From: Bifidobacterium sp. ESL0728
Lineage (GTDB): Bacteria; Actinomycetota; Actinomycetes; Actinomycetales; Bifidobacteriaceae
Assembly (NCBI RefSeq): GCF_029392015.1
Contig: NZ_CP113925.1
Location: 1,054,001 to 1,118,000, forward strand
DNA: 64,000 nucleotides
Direction of reading: 5' to 3'
The position numbers and the translations under genes were made by a program. Position 1 is the first letter of the stretch. Each line of letters begins with the position of its first letter. Shown piece by piece: positions 33,947-42,442 of this stretch. The notes under the pieces are model-generated. The model saw nothing but the letters and a program-made list of their open reading frames with translations. It did not search any database and was not told the origin of the DNA.

Positions 33947-35062
33947 TTACTTGCCGGGATCGGTCTGTCCTGCATTCGAGGGCACCGAGCCGTTGCCCGG
34001 CGCCGCAGGTGTCTGCTGATTGGCATTCGTTCCGTTGTCGGACTGTCCGGACTGCCCGGCCTGTGAAGGCTGTTCCGTGCTGTTGCCCTCGTTACCGGTC
34101 CCTACTTTCTGGTGGTCGGCTTCGCTGGCCTTGAAATCTGTCATGGCTTTGTCGATGCTGTTCATCAACGTGGTGATCCAGCCGGTGAGCGTGGTCTGGT
34201 CCTGTGGCATCTGCTCGCTGACGTCGACGACTGGCACTTCGGTGCGTCCGGCCGTTCCGGTGAGCAGATTGGTGGTGTTGCTGGCTTCCTGCGTGTTGTT
34301 GATCAGCAGGTTGATGTCGCGCCCGGAAATCAGGTGCTGGAATTTCTGCAGGTCGCTCGGCGCGGGCTCGCCCTCGGAACTGACGGCCTGCGTATACCCC
34401 TTCGGCGTTTTGTCGGTGAAGCCGAGGTCATCCATCAGATAATAGGCGACCGGTTCTGTAGCACCATACGTGGCGTCCTTGTGTTTCTGCGAGAAGGCCT
34501 TCATGGAATCTTCGAGTTTGGCTTCGTTCGTCTTCCATGTTTTCAGACGGGCCTGGAACTGCTTGGCCTTGGCCGGCCTCGCCTTGGCGAAGGCGTCCTC
34601 GAGCTCCGTGGCTGTGGCTTTTCGGGCGTCCTTGGAGAACCAGAGATGCGGGTTGTCGCCCGTGCTCGCCCCGACTGCCGTGGCCGCTGAAACGCTGGTG
34701 GTCCCTTTGGCGATGGACTTGCTGGCCCAGTTGTCGTATCCGGCGCCGTTGACCAGAACAATTTCCGCTTTTTGCAGTTTGGCCATGTCGTTGGTCTGCG
34801 GCTCGAAATCATGCGCGTCGACGGAGACGGTATTGACGATTGAGGTCACCTTGACGTCCGGGCCGCCGATTTCCTTGGCCAGAGAGCCCCACTGGTTGAT
34901 CGAGGCGACCACGTTGATGGGTCCGCTTGCTTGCTTGGAGCTGTTGTTAGTCTTGCTCGGCGGTTGGGAGTCGTTGCCGCCGCCGCAAGCCGCAAGGCCG
35001 AAAACCATGCATAGAGAGCCCAGAAGGGCTGTGGCCTTGGCCTGCCATCCGAATCGTTTCAT
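33947..35062 (-). CDS. znuA: Zinc-binding lipoprotein of the metal ABC transporter
   Basis: A 371-residue solute-binding lipoprotein: signal peptide with lipobox Leu-Ala-Ala-Cys near residue 26 ('GSLCMVFGLAACGGGND'), then the family fold 'NVVASINQWGSLAKEIGGPD', metal-ligand His in 'VSVDAHDFEPQ' and 'DNPHLWFSK', and 'AVSSEGEPAPSDLQKFQHLI'. The C-terminal ~50 residues are a Gln/Gly/Asn/Pro-rich tail without His. It captures Zn2+ outside and hands it to ZnuB. Preceded by its own Zur-like box. It lies upstream of znuCB in the same direction. Confidence 0.9.
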   Translation of the reverse strand: MKRFGWQAKATALLGSLCMVFGLAACGGGNDSQPPSKTNNSSKQASGPINVVASINQWGSLAKEIGGPDVKVTSIVNTVSVDAHDFEPQTNDMAKLQKAEIVLVNGAGYDNWASKSIAKGTTSVSAATAVGASTGDNPHLWFSKDARKATATELEDAFAKARPAKAKQFQARLKTWKTNEAKLEDSMKAFSQKHKDATYGATEPVAYYLMDDLGFTDKTPKGYTQAVSSEGEPAPSDLQKFQHLISGRDINLLINNTQEASNTTNLLTGTAGRTEVPVVDVSEQMPQDQTTLTGWITTLMNSIDKAMTDFKASEADHQKVGTGNEGNSTEQPSQAGQSGQSDNGTNANQQTPAAPGNGSVPSNAGQTDPGK

Positions 35063-35144
35063 AGAGACCCCTTAGTCAGTATCTGTTTGTCACTGGTCCA
35101 TATTGATTGTCATTCCAGTATACGTTAAGGCAATATACTGAAAA

Positions 35145-35159
35145 TGAAAATCATTGTCA
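35145..35159 (-). promoter_or_regulatory. Zur-box-like palindrome before znuA
   Basis: TGAAAATCATTGTCA, 13 of 15 like the actinobacterial Zur consensus, 83 nt upstream of znuA. The remainder of the 372-nt gap to folD is AT-rich; no gene is seen, and it must hold the folD promoter. Confidence 0.65.
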
Positions 35160-35434
35160 AATAAAAGTATAGCAATTCCATTGACTCGAGGTATGTCGAT
35201 TTCGGAAGCGAAAATTCGAAAACCGTTTATTCTGATTCTCAAGTGTTTTGTTTTGTCGTTTTTCGGGGATGTCCGGTTTTTACCGCCTTATAAACGGTTA
35301 TAAGCAAACGATATGGCGTTGATGATGGACACTTCCGCGTTTGTGGATTGATTTCATCTTACAATCGATAACTATGCCGTTCGGCCTTTAACATGGCGGC
35401 ACGCAATGTCGAAATAACTTATTAAGGAATTGGT

Positions 35435-36331
35435 ATGGCGCACGAGGAACAGACTCCTCTTAAATTGGACGGAAAGGCTGCTGCGGCGGCCATCAAGCAG
35501 GATTTGAGCGAGCGCGTCGAAAAGCTCAAGGCACAAGGCGTTCAGCCGGGTTTGGGCACCATCCTCGTCGGTGACGACGTCGGGTCGCGCAAATACGTGG
35601 CGGGTAAGCACAAGGATTGTGCCGAGGTCGGCATCGCCTCGATTGCCGTCGAGCTGCCTGAAACCGCCAGCGAGCAGGAGGTCATCGATGCCGTGGAAAG
35701 GCTCAATGCCGATCCGAAATGCACCGGCTACATCGTCCAACTGCCGCTGCCCAAAGGCATCGATTCCAACAAGGTCATCTCCCATGTCGATCCGGCCAAG
35801 GACGCCGACGGCATGCATCCGGCCAATCTTGGCGAGCTCGTCACCCATATCGACGGCAGAAACCCCGCGCCGCAACCCTGCACGCCGCGCGGCATCATTG
35901 TGCTCTTGAAGCATTACGGTATTGATCTCAACGGCAAGGATGTTTGCGTTGTCGGCCGCGGCATCACCGTCGGACGCACCATCGGGCTGATGCTCACGGC
36001 GAAAGACGTGAACGCCACCGTGACGCTATGCCATACCGGAACCAAAGATATCCAGAAGCATTTACGTGCGTCCGATATCATCGTCGCTGCCGTCGGCAGG
36101 GCCGGATTCGTGCGTCCCGAGGATGTCAGGCCGGGAGCCGTCTTGGTGGACGTCGGCGTCTCCCGCGTCTACGATGAGGAAGCTGGGCGTTACCGCGTGC
36201 GCGGTGACATCGACAAGGCCTGCCATGCCCTGTCTTCCGCCTATACGCCGAACCCGGGGGGAGTGGGGCCGATGACCCGAGCCATGCTCTTGGCGAACGT
36301 CGTGGAGATGGCCGAACGCAAGCTCGGCTGA
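35435..36331 (+). CDS. folD: Bifunctional methylenetetrahydrofolate dehydrogenase/cyclohydrolase
   Basis: A 298-residue FolD, interconverting 5,10-methylene- and 10-formyl-tetrahydrofolate with NADP+. Motifs: '[20 protein letters not shown]' with catalytic Lys, '[13 protein letters not shown]', the cofactor loop '[20 protein letters not shown]', and '[20 protein letters not shown]'. Full length for the family. It supplies one-carbon units for purines. Preceded by a long AT-rich gap and followed by rpsA. Confidence 0.96.
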   Translation: MAHEEQTPLKLDGKAAAAAIKQDLSERVEKLKAQGVQPGLGTILVGDDVGSRKYVAGKHKDCAEVGIASIAVELPETASEQEVIDAVERLNADPKCTGYIVQLPLPKGIDSNKVISHVDPAKDADGMHPANLGELVTHIDGRNPAPQPCTPRGIIVLLKHYGIDLNGKDVCVVGRGITVGRTIGLMLTAKDVNATVTLCHTGTKDIQKHLRASDIIVAAVGRAGFVRPEDVRPGAVLVDVGVSRVYDEEAGRYRVRGDIDKACHALSSAYTPNPGGVGPMTRAMLLANVVEMAERKLG

Positions 36332-36470
36332 ACCGACTACGACACGCCCGGATTCGTCGAGGTGCTTTGGCTAGGGCGACTAGTATTCTTATGACTTGCG
36401 TGGCCGAAAGGTCGCCAACATAACTTAATAGGTAATATCCATCCAACTAATAACAAAGAAACCACTTTTA

Positions 36471-37958
36471 ATGGCAGAGAACAATAACGAAGTCACCAAG
36501 GTCGCGATCAACGATATCGGCACCGAAGAAGACTTCATCAAGGCAGTCGATTCCACCATCAAGAATTTCGATGATGGTGATCTGGTCACGGGCACGGTCG
36601 TCAAGGTCGATCACGACGAAGTGCTGCTCGACATCGGCTACAAGACCGAGGGTGTCATTCCCTCCCGCGAACTTTCCATCAAGAAAGATGTCAATCCCGA
36701 CGAAGTCGTCCAGGTCGGCGACACCGTCGAAGCCCTTGTCGTCACCAAGGAAGACAAGGAAGGACGTCTTATCCTGTCCAAGAAGCGTGCCCAGTATGAG
36801 CGCGCCTGGGGCGATATCGAGAAGATCAAAAACGACGACGGCGTTGTCGAAGGCACCGTTATCGAAGCTGTCAAGGGCGGCCTGATCGTCGACATCGGCC
36901 TGCGTGGCTTCCTGCCTGCTTCGCTCGTCGAAATGCGTCGCGTCCGCGACCTTTCGCCTTACATCGGCCAGAAGATCAAGGCCAAGATCCTTGAGCTCGA
37001 CAAGAACCGCAACAACGTGGTGCTCTCCCGTCGTCAGTATCTTGAGGAGACCCAGTCCGAGGTCCGCGAGACCTTCCTGGCGCAGCTCAAGAAGGGCCAG
37101 ATTCGTGAAGGCACCGTTTCCTCCATCGTCAACTTCGGCGCGTTCGTCGATCTCGGCGGGGTGGACGGTCTCATCCACGTTTCCGAGCTTTCCTGGAAGC
37201 ACATCGACCATCCGTCCGAGGTCGTCAAGGTCGGCGACAAGGTCACCGTCGAGGTGCTCGACGTCGATATGGATCGCGAGCGCATCTCGCTGTCTCTCAA
37301 GGCGACGCAGGAAGATCCGTGGCAGCGCTTCGCACGCACCCACGTTCCCGGCCAGATCGTCAAGGGCAAGGTCACCAAGATCGTGCAGTTCGGCGTGTTC
37401 GTTTCCGTCGAAGACGGCATCGAGGGCCTGGTCCACATTTCCGAGCTCGCCAACCGTCACGTCGACAACCCGGAAACCGTCGTCAAGCAGGGCGAGGAGA
37501 TCTTCGTCAAGGTCATCGACGTCGATCTCGATCGTCGCCGTATCTCCCTGTCCTTGAAGCAGGCCAACGACTCCGTCGATCCCGCCAGCGAGGACTTCGA
37601 TCCGGCACTCTACGGCATGCCTGCCGATTACGACGAGGAAGGCAACTACAAGTACCCCGAAGGCTTCGACCCGCAGACCAACGAATGGATCGCCGGCTAC
37701 GAGAAGCAGCGCGAGGAGTGGGAGAACCAGTATGCGGCCGCCCACGATTTGTGGGAGCAGCATAAGGCCTTCGTCGCCAAGGAAATCGAAGGCGCGGAGG
37801 AATCCGCCGCCGAGGATGGCCAGGGTGCGAATGCTCATGCCGAAAAGGCTGCCGAAGAGTCCACCAAGTACTCCTCGGAGAACGAATCCGAAGGTACGCT
37901 TGCCGGTTCCGACAAGCTCGCCGCTCTTCGTGAGGAACTCCTCAAGGAGAAGAAGTGA
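36471..37958 (+). CDS. rpsA: 30S ribosomal protein S1
   Basis: A 495-residue S1 with four S1 RNA-binding domains: about residues 30-105, 115-190, 200-275 ('GAFVDLGGVDGLIHVSELSW') and 285-365 ('GVFVSVEDGIEGLVHISELA'). An acidic/Lys-rich C-terminal tail follows. It recruits mRNA to the ribosome, important where Shine-Dalgarno sequences are weak; note the many leaderless starts in this window, for which S1 is dispensable. Codon use is highly biased (GTC, ATC, AAG), as expected for an abundant protein. A terminator follows. Confidence 0.95.
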   Translation: MAENNNEVTKVAINDIGTEEDFIKAVDSTIKNFDDGDLVTGTVVKVDHDEVLLDIGYKTEGVIPSRELSIKKDVNPDEVVQVGDTVEALVVTKEDKEGRLILSKKRAQYERAWGDIEKIKNDDGVVEGTVIEAVKGGLIVDIGLRGFLPASLVEMRRVRDLSPYIGQKIKAKILELDKNRNNVVLSRRQYLEETQSEVRETFLAQLKKGQIREGTVSSIVNFGAFVDLGGVDGLIHVSELSWKHIDHPSEVVKVGDKVTVEVLDVDMDRERISLSLKATQEDPWQRFARTHVPGQIVKGKVTKIVQFGVFVSVEDGIEGLVHISELANRHVDNPETVVKQGEEIFVKVIDVDLDRRRISLSLKQANDSVDPASEDFDPALYGMPADYDEEGNYKYPEGFDPQTNEWIAGYEKQREEWENQYAAAHDLWEQHKAFVAKEIEGAEESAAEDGQGANAHAEKAAEESTKYSSENESEGTLAGSDKLAALREELLKEKK

Positions 37959-37995
37959 GGTCACCTTTGGTGATTTCACGGTGATTTCGTGAGAA

Positions 37996-38031
37996 AAGGT
38001 CGGTGCAGGCTTTAACGCTTGTGCCGACCTT
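37996..38031 (+). terminator. Terminator after rpsA
   Basis: AAGGTCGG (37996-38003) and CCGACCTT (38024-38031), extended by weak inner pairs, followed by CTTTATTTTT. It ends rpsA transcripts 45 nt before coaE. Confidence 0.75.
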
Positions 38032-38075
38032 CTTTATTTTTAGTTCTTGTCAAAGTCGGCGGTATCGGGGGATAC

Positions 38076-38789
38076 ATGAGAATCGGGTTGACCGGAGGCA
38101 TCGCGGCGGGCAAAAGCACCGTCGCCTCTCACTTGAAGGAACGCGGAGCCTATCTCATCGATTACGATCAGCTGGCTCGCGAGGTGGTGAAGCAGGGCAG
38201 TGAGGGGATCCGCCAAATCGTCGAGGAATTCGGCTCTGAGGCAATGTCGCCTGACGGCTCTTTGAATCGCAAATGGATGGCTGCACATGTTTTCTCGTCC
38301 CAGGCTGCGCCCGATGCCAAAACGCGCCTTGATGATATCGAACATCCGCTGATTTACCGCCGTGCGCAGGAGCTGGAACGGCAATTCGTTGAGGAATGCA
38401 AGGCCAAAGTCAGTAAACGCAATGGCGATGATGTTGGTGGGGCCGATAATTTCGATAACACGGATTTTTCGGATAATAACCGTTTATTGCCTACCGGAAA
38501 ACCCTCTTCGAATCCTGTGATTGTCCACGACGTGCCTTTGCTGGCCGAAGTCATCGACACCATTCCGTTCACATTCGACCATATTCTTACCGTTGAGGCG
38601 CCTGAGGAAACTCGTATCCAGCGGATGATGGATACGCGGGGAATGAGCCGCGAACAGGCCGAGGGCAGGATACGCCACCAGTCGAGTCGCGAGCAGCGTG
38701 AGGCCATCGCTGACGTGGTCATCGACTCCACGCAATCAATCGAACAAATGTTCGACCGTCTTGATATGCTGTTCGCACAATGGCAGTGA
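38076..38789 (+). CDS. coaE: Dephospho-CoA kinase with an Asp/Asn-rich insertion
   Basis: A 237-residue CoaE, last step of coenzyme A synthesis. P-loop '[20 protein letters not shown]', '[12 protein letters not shown]', '[20 protein letters not shown]' and '[20 protein letters not shown]' are canonical. Between residues about 113 and 148 an insertion rich in Asp, Asn, Ser and Gly ('[20 protein letters not shown]') is likely a disordered loop in the lid region. Start at 38076 after GGGGG. It precedes uvrB, as in mycobacteria, and a LexA box lies in its 3' end. Confidence 0.93.
   Translation: MRIGLTGGIAAGKSTVASHLKERGAYLIDYDQLAREVVKQGSEGIRQIVEEFGSEAMSPDGSLNRKWMAAHVFSSQAAPDAKTRLDDIEHPLIYRRAQELERQFVEECKAKVSKRNGDDVGGADNFDNTDFSDNNRLLPTGKPSSNPVIVHDVPLLAEVIDTIPFTFDHILTVEAPEETRIQRMMDTRGMSREQAEGRIRHQSSREQREAIADVVIDSTQSIEQMFDRLDMLFAQWQ
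38741..38754 (+). promoter_or_regulatory. LexA box inside coaE, upstream of uvrB
   Basis: CGAACAAATGTTCG, a GAAC-N4-GTTC palindrome 184 nt before the uvrB start and inside the coaE coding end. UvrB is a classic SOS gene, so this is probably its operator. Confidence 0.75.
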
Positions 38790-38937
38790 GCGAGGCCGAA
38801 TCCGCCATAAAGTAAAACGTGGGAATATGGCCGTAAAGCCGTCAGCAAACCGGGCTTTCGAAACGAAACCGAGCAAACGGCTTCATGTATTTTTGGCCGT
38901 CGTTGAAACGCCGAGTGGGAAAGGAATCGAAACAGGC

Positions 38938-41052
38938 ATGGGGTTCAATATCGAGCGTACGCATCATCCGTTTGTGGTGAAGGCGCCATATAAGCCGTCC
39001 GGCGACCAGCCGGAGGCCATTGACGAGATCGCACGACGCATCGAGAACGGCGAGAACGACGTGGTGCTGATGGGTGCCACCGGCACCGGCAAAACCGCGA
39101 CCACTGCTTGGCTGATCGAGAAACTGCAACGCCCGACGCTCATTCTGGAGCCCAACAAGACCTTGGCGGCGCAGCTATGTGCCGAGTTCCGCGAGCTGAT
39201 GCCCGACAATGCCGTGAGCTATTTCGTTTCGTATTACGATTACTACCAGCCGGAAGCCTACATTCCGCAGACCGATACCTATATCGAAAAGGATTCCAAT
39301 GTCAACGATGATGTGGAACGTCTGCGCCACGCTGCCACCGCGAACCTCCTGACCCGAGACGACTGCGTGGTGGTGGCCACCGTCTCCTGCATCTACGGTT
39401 TGGGTACGCCTGAGGAATACGCCGGTCGTATGCTCTTCCTGCATGAGGGGGAGGAGATCAACCGCGATGCGCTTCTACGCAAGTTCGTCGCGATGCAATA
39501 CAAGCGTAACGACATCGCTTTCACCAGGGGCACTTTCCGCGTGCGCGGCGACACCGTCGAGATCATTCCTGTATACGAGGAACTGGCCATCCGCATCGAG
39601 TTCTTCGGCGACGAAATCGACCGTATTTCCACATTGCACCCGCTGACCGGTGACGTCATCGCCCACGAGCCACAGGTTCATATCTTCCCGGCCTCGCACT
39701 ATATCGCCGGCCCAGAACGCACCGAACACGCGCTGAAAACCATCAAAGAGGAACTGGTCGACCGTACCGTCGAGCTGCGCAAACAGGGCAAGGAGCTGGA
39801 GGCTCAGCGTCTCGAAATGCGTACCAACTACGACTTGGAAATGATTCAGCAGGTCGGTTTCTGCTCAGGCATCGAGAACTATTCCCGTCACTTCGACGAA
39901 CGTGAGCCGGGCAGCCCGCCGCATACCCTACTCGATTTCTTCCCCGACGATTTCCTGTTGGTCATCGACGAGTCACATGTCACCGTCCCGCAGATCGGCG
40001 GCATGTACGAAGGCGATGCCAGCCGGAAGCGTACGTTGGTGGAGAATGGGTTCCGTCTGCCCTCCGCGATGGACAACCGGCCGCTCAAATGGCCGGAGTT
40101 CCTTGAGCGAGTCGGTCAGACCGTCTACCTTTCCGCAACCCCAGGCGACTATGAGCTTGGGCTTTCCGATGGCGTGGTCGAGCAGGTCATCAGGCCTACC
40201 GGCCTCTTGGACCCGAAGGTCATCGTCCGTCCGGTCAAGGGGCAGATCGACGACCTGCTCGGAGAGATCAAGGACCGCGTGGCCAAGCATGAACGTGTGC
40301 TCGTGACGACACTGACCAAGAAAATGGCCGAGGATCTCACCGATTATCTGCTGGAACGCGATATCAAGGTCGAGTACCTTCACTCGGATGTGGATACTTT
40401 GCGTCGTGTCGAGCTGCTGCGTGAGCTGCGCGAAGGCAAGATCGACGTCATCGTCGGCATCAACCTCTTGCGCGAGGGCCTTGATTTGCCCGAAGTCTCG
40501 TTGGTGGCGATTCTGGATGCCGACAAGGAAGGCTTCCTGCGCTCGCATCGTTCGCTTATCCAGACCATCGGCCGCGCCGCGCGTAATGTATCGGGCACCG
40601 TCATCATGTACGCCGATGAGGTCACCGACGCGATGGAGACCGCCATCAGCGAGACCAACCGACGCCGTGAGAAGCAGATTGCCTACAACAAGGAACACGG
40701 CATCGACCCCAAGCCTTTGGTCAAGAAGATCAGCGACGTCACCGACATGCTCGCTCGTGAGGATGTGGACACTGAAACGCTTCTGGCCGGCGGCTACCGC
40801 GACGAGAAGCGCGCCGGTAGCGACAAGCGCATCGCCCTGACCAGTTTGGATGATGCGGATCTTAAGAAGAACCATGACGCCATCGTCAATGCCGGTCTAC
40901 CCGCGCAGGACCTGGCCGACCTCATTCGTCAGATGAGCGACCAGATGCATACTGCCGCCGAACAGCTCCAGTTCGAGCTCGCCGCCCGTCTGCGTGACGA
41001 GATCCGTGACCTCAAAAAGGAGCTCCGCCAGATTACCGAGGCGCAGAAGTAA
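38938..41052 (+). CDS. uvrB: UvrABC excision nuclease subunit B
   Basis: A 704-residue UvrB. It opens DNA at lesions and loads UvrC. Walker A '[19 protein letters not shown]' (residues about 39-57), beta-hairpin '[20 protein letters not shown]', helicase motifs '[19 protein letters not shown]', '[20 protein letters not shown]', 'QTIGRAARN', and the C-terminal UVR motif '[12 protein letters not shown]' for UvrC contact. The start at 38938 matches the family N-terminus '[20 protein letters not shown]'; further upstream ATGs add no conserved sequence. An SOS-type operator lies within coaE. Confidence 0.96.
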   Translation: MGFNIERTHHPFVVKAPYKPSGDQPEAIDEIARRIENGENDVVLMGATGTGKTATTAWLIEKLQRPTLILEPNKTLAAQLCAEFRELMPDNAVSYFVSYYDYYQPEAYIPQTDTYIEKDSNVNDDVERLRHAATANLLTRDDCVVVATVSCIYGLGTPEEYAGRMLFLHEGEEINRDALLRKFVAMQYKRNDIAFTRGTFRVRGDTVEIIPVYEELAIRIEFFGDEIDRISTLHPLTGDVIAHEPQVHIFPASHYIAGPERTEHALKTIKEELVDRTVELRKQGKELEAQRLEMRTNYDLEMIQQVGFCSGIENYSRHFDEREPGSPPHTLLDFFPDDFLLVIDESHVTVPQIGGMYEGDASRKRTLVENGFRLPSAMDNRPLKWPEFLERVGQTVYLSATPGDYELGLSDGVVEQVIRPTGLLDPKVIVRPVKGQIDDLLGEIKDRVAKHERVLVTTLTKKMAEDLTDYLLERDIKVEYLHSDVDTLRRVELLRELREGKIDVIVGINLLREGLDLPEVSLVAILDADKEGFLRSHRSLIQTIGRAARNVSGTVIMYADEVTDAMETAISETNRRREKQIAYNKEHGIDPKPLVKKISDVTDMLAREDVDTETLLAGGYRDEKRAGSDKRIALTSLDDADLKKNHDAIVNAGLPAQDLADLIRQMSDQMHTAAEQLQFELAARLRDEIRDLKKELRQITEAQK

Positions 41053-41079
41053 AAAAATCTTAATATTTACGCAACATGA

Positions 41080-41246
41080 GTTGGGGGTTGGGATAAACTT
41101 TCTCGGGCGTAGACTTGGCCGAGCAAAATCCGATGATTTTGCCTTCGCGCCCGAGAATCGCGCTCACTTCGCCCAGGCCGGTTCACCGGTCCGTCCGTCT
41201 GACGGCTCAGACAAAGTGTCCCGTGAAAGTTTATTCCAGCCCCAAC
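41080..41246 (+). other. Multi-hairpin element: candidate structured RNA or palindromic repeat
   Basis: A closing stem of 22-23 nt (41080-41102 with 41225-41246) surrounds three hairpins: CTCGGGCG-type stem (41101-41109 with 41148-41156) enclosing GCAAAATC/GATTTTGC (41123-41130, 41135-41142); GGCCGG/CCGGTC (41176-41181, 41186-41191, TTCA loop); and GTCTGA/TCAGAC (41197-41202, 41207-41212, CGGC loop). Another hairpin with AT-rich stem follows at 41258-41281. The neighbouring terC promoter seems to start after it, so it is either a stand-alone RNA, a terminator/leader system, or a mobile palindromic repeat. No known RNA family is recognised with certainty. Confidence 0.55.
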
Positions 41247-41307
41247 GACCAACCACAAAAGCTTGTTTTATAACAAACTTTGATTGTTTCAGGTCACCCG
41301 CACCTCG

Positions 41308-41313
41308 TAGGCT
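41308..41313 (+). promoter_or_regulatory. -10 box of terC
   Basis: TAGGCT ends 6 nt before the terC ATG. TTGTTT at about 41285 is a possible -35, 18 nt upstream. No ribosome site is present, so the mRNA is probably leaderless. Confidence 0.5.
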
Positions 41314-41319
41314 AGTTTT

Positions 41320-42303
41320 ATGGCCGAAACACCCCTAGCGTTCATGATTGCCACATACGTGGTGCTTGCAATCTTCTTCGTCGTCGACTTGTTTGTGATC
41401 GGGCGCAGGCCTCATGTACCCAGCACCAAGGAGTGTGTGCAGCATATCGCGTTTTTCGTGGTCGCGGCGCTTATTTTCGGCGGTCTGGTCTGGTGGGTGT
41501 CCGGCTCGCAGCCGGCGCTCGAGTTCTATTCCGGCTGGCTCACCGAATATTCGCTGAGCATCGACAACCTGTTCGTTTTCGTCATCATCATGACGAATTT
41601 CGCCGTGCCCAGGAAACTGCAGAAGTACGTACTGAGCGTCGGCATCACCATCGCCCTCATTTTGCGCGGCCTCTTTATCTTGGTTGGTGCCGCAGTCATC
41701 CAACGCTTCACGTGGGTCTTCTTTATCTTTGGCGCATTCCTGATCTATACCGCTGTGAAACTGGTGGCGGGAGACGATGACGACGAGGAATACCACGAAA
41801 ATGCGATCATCCGTGCACTGCGCAAAGTGGTGAAAATCACGGAACACTATGACGGCGAAAAGATTCGTACGACCATCGACGGCAAGAAGTTCTTCACCCC
41901 GATGCTGATTGTTTTCCTGACCATCGGAACCACCGACGTGATGTTCGCCTTTGATTCGATTCCCGCCATTTTCGGCCTTACCAAAGACCCGTTCATCGTC
42001 TTCACCTCCAACATCTTCGCCCTTCTTGGCCTTCAGCAGCTTTACTTCCTGCTCGGTGCGTTGCTCGACAAGCTGGAGTACCTGCCATACGGATTGGCAG
42101 TAGTGCTCGGGTTCATCGGCGTCAAGCTGGTGATGGAAGCGCTTCATGGCAATTCCCTGCCGTTCATCAACGGTGGTCATCCGATTACGCAAGTGCCGGA
42201 AATTCCGACCTGGGTATCGCTCGTCGTCATCATCGTAGCCATCGGAACGGCGGCTTTGGCCAGTGTCATCAAGATGAAAAAGAATGCTGCCAAGTCGAAG
42301 TAG
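41320..42303 (+). CDS. TerC-family membrane protein
   Basis: A 327-residue protein with about nine helices. Motifs of TerC/Alx: 'GWLTEYSLSIDNLFVFVIIM' (acidic residues in the helix), 'TDVMFAFDSIPAIFGLTKDP' and 'VFTSNIFALLGLQQLYFLLG', which hold the conserved metal-site Asp residues. A loop of acidic residues ('DDDDEEYHE') precedes the middle helices. The family exports or handles Mn2+ and affects protein secretion. It is expressed from a leaderless promoter, so no riboswitch leader is expected in its mRNA. Confidence 0.9.
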   Translation: MAETPLAFMIATYVVLAIFFVVDLFVIGRRPHVPSTKECVQHIAFFVVAALIFGGLVWWVSGSQPALEFYSGWLTEYSLSIDNLFVFVIIMTNFAVPRKLQKYVLSVGITIALILRGLFILVGAAVIQRFTWVFFIFGAFLIYTAVKLVAGDDDDEEYHENAIIRALRKVVKITEHYDGEKIRTTIDGKKFFTPMLIVFLTIGTTDVMFAFDSIPAIFGLTKDPFIVFTSNIFALLGLQQLYFLLGALLDKLEYLPYGLAVVLGFIGVKLVMEALHGNSLPFINGGHPITQVPEIPTWVSLVVIIVAIGTAALASVIKMKKNAAKSK

Positions 42304-42442
42304 ACGACGACTAATGCCGTATGTGAACGCTCACACAAAAGTCGGCGTAACGGCTACCGATGCCTGCGAATGCTAGTAGACTGGATATATGTTGCGGGTT
42401 GGTTCCCGCCAAACAAATGTCAGAAAGAATAGGCAGGTATTC

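Noticed and set aside
41067-41258. Minus-strand 63-codon frame over the structured element
   Set aside because: It follows the palindromes rather than codon preference; the RNA or repeat explanation is better.
41080-41319. yybP-ykoY manganese riboswitch before terC
   Set aside because: The known core motifs are not visible and the terC promoter lies downstream of the structure.
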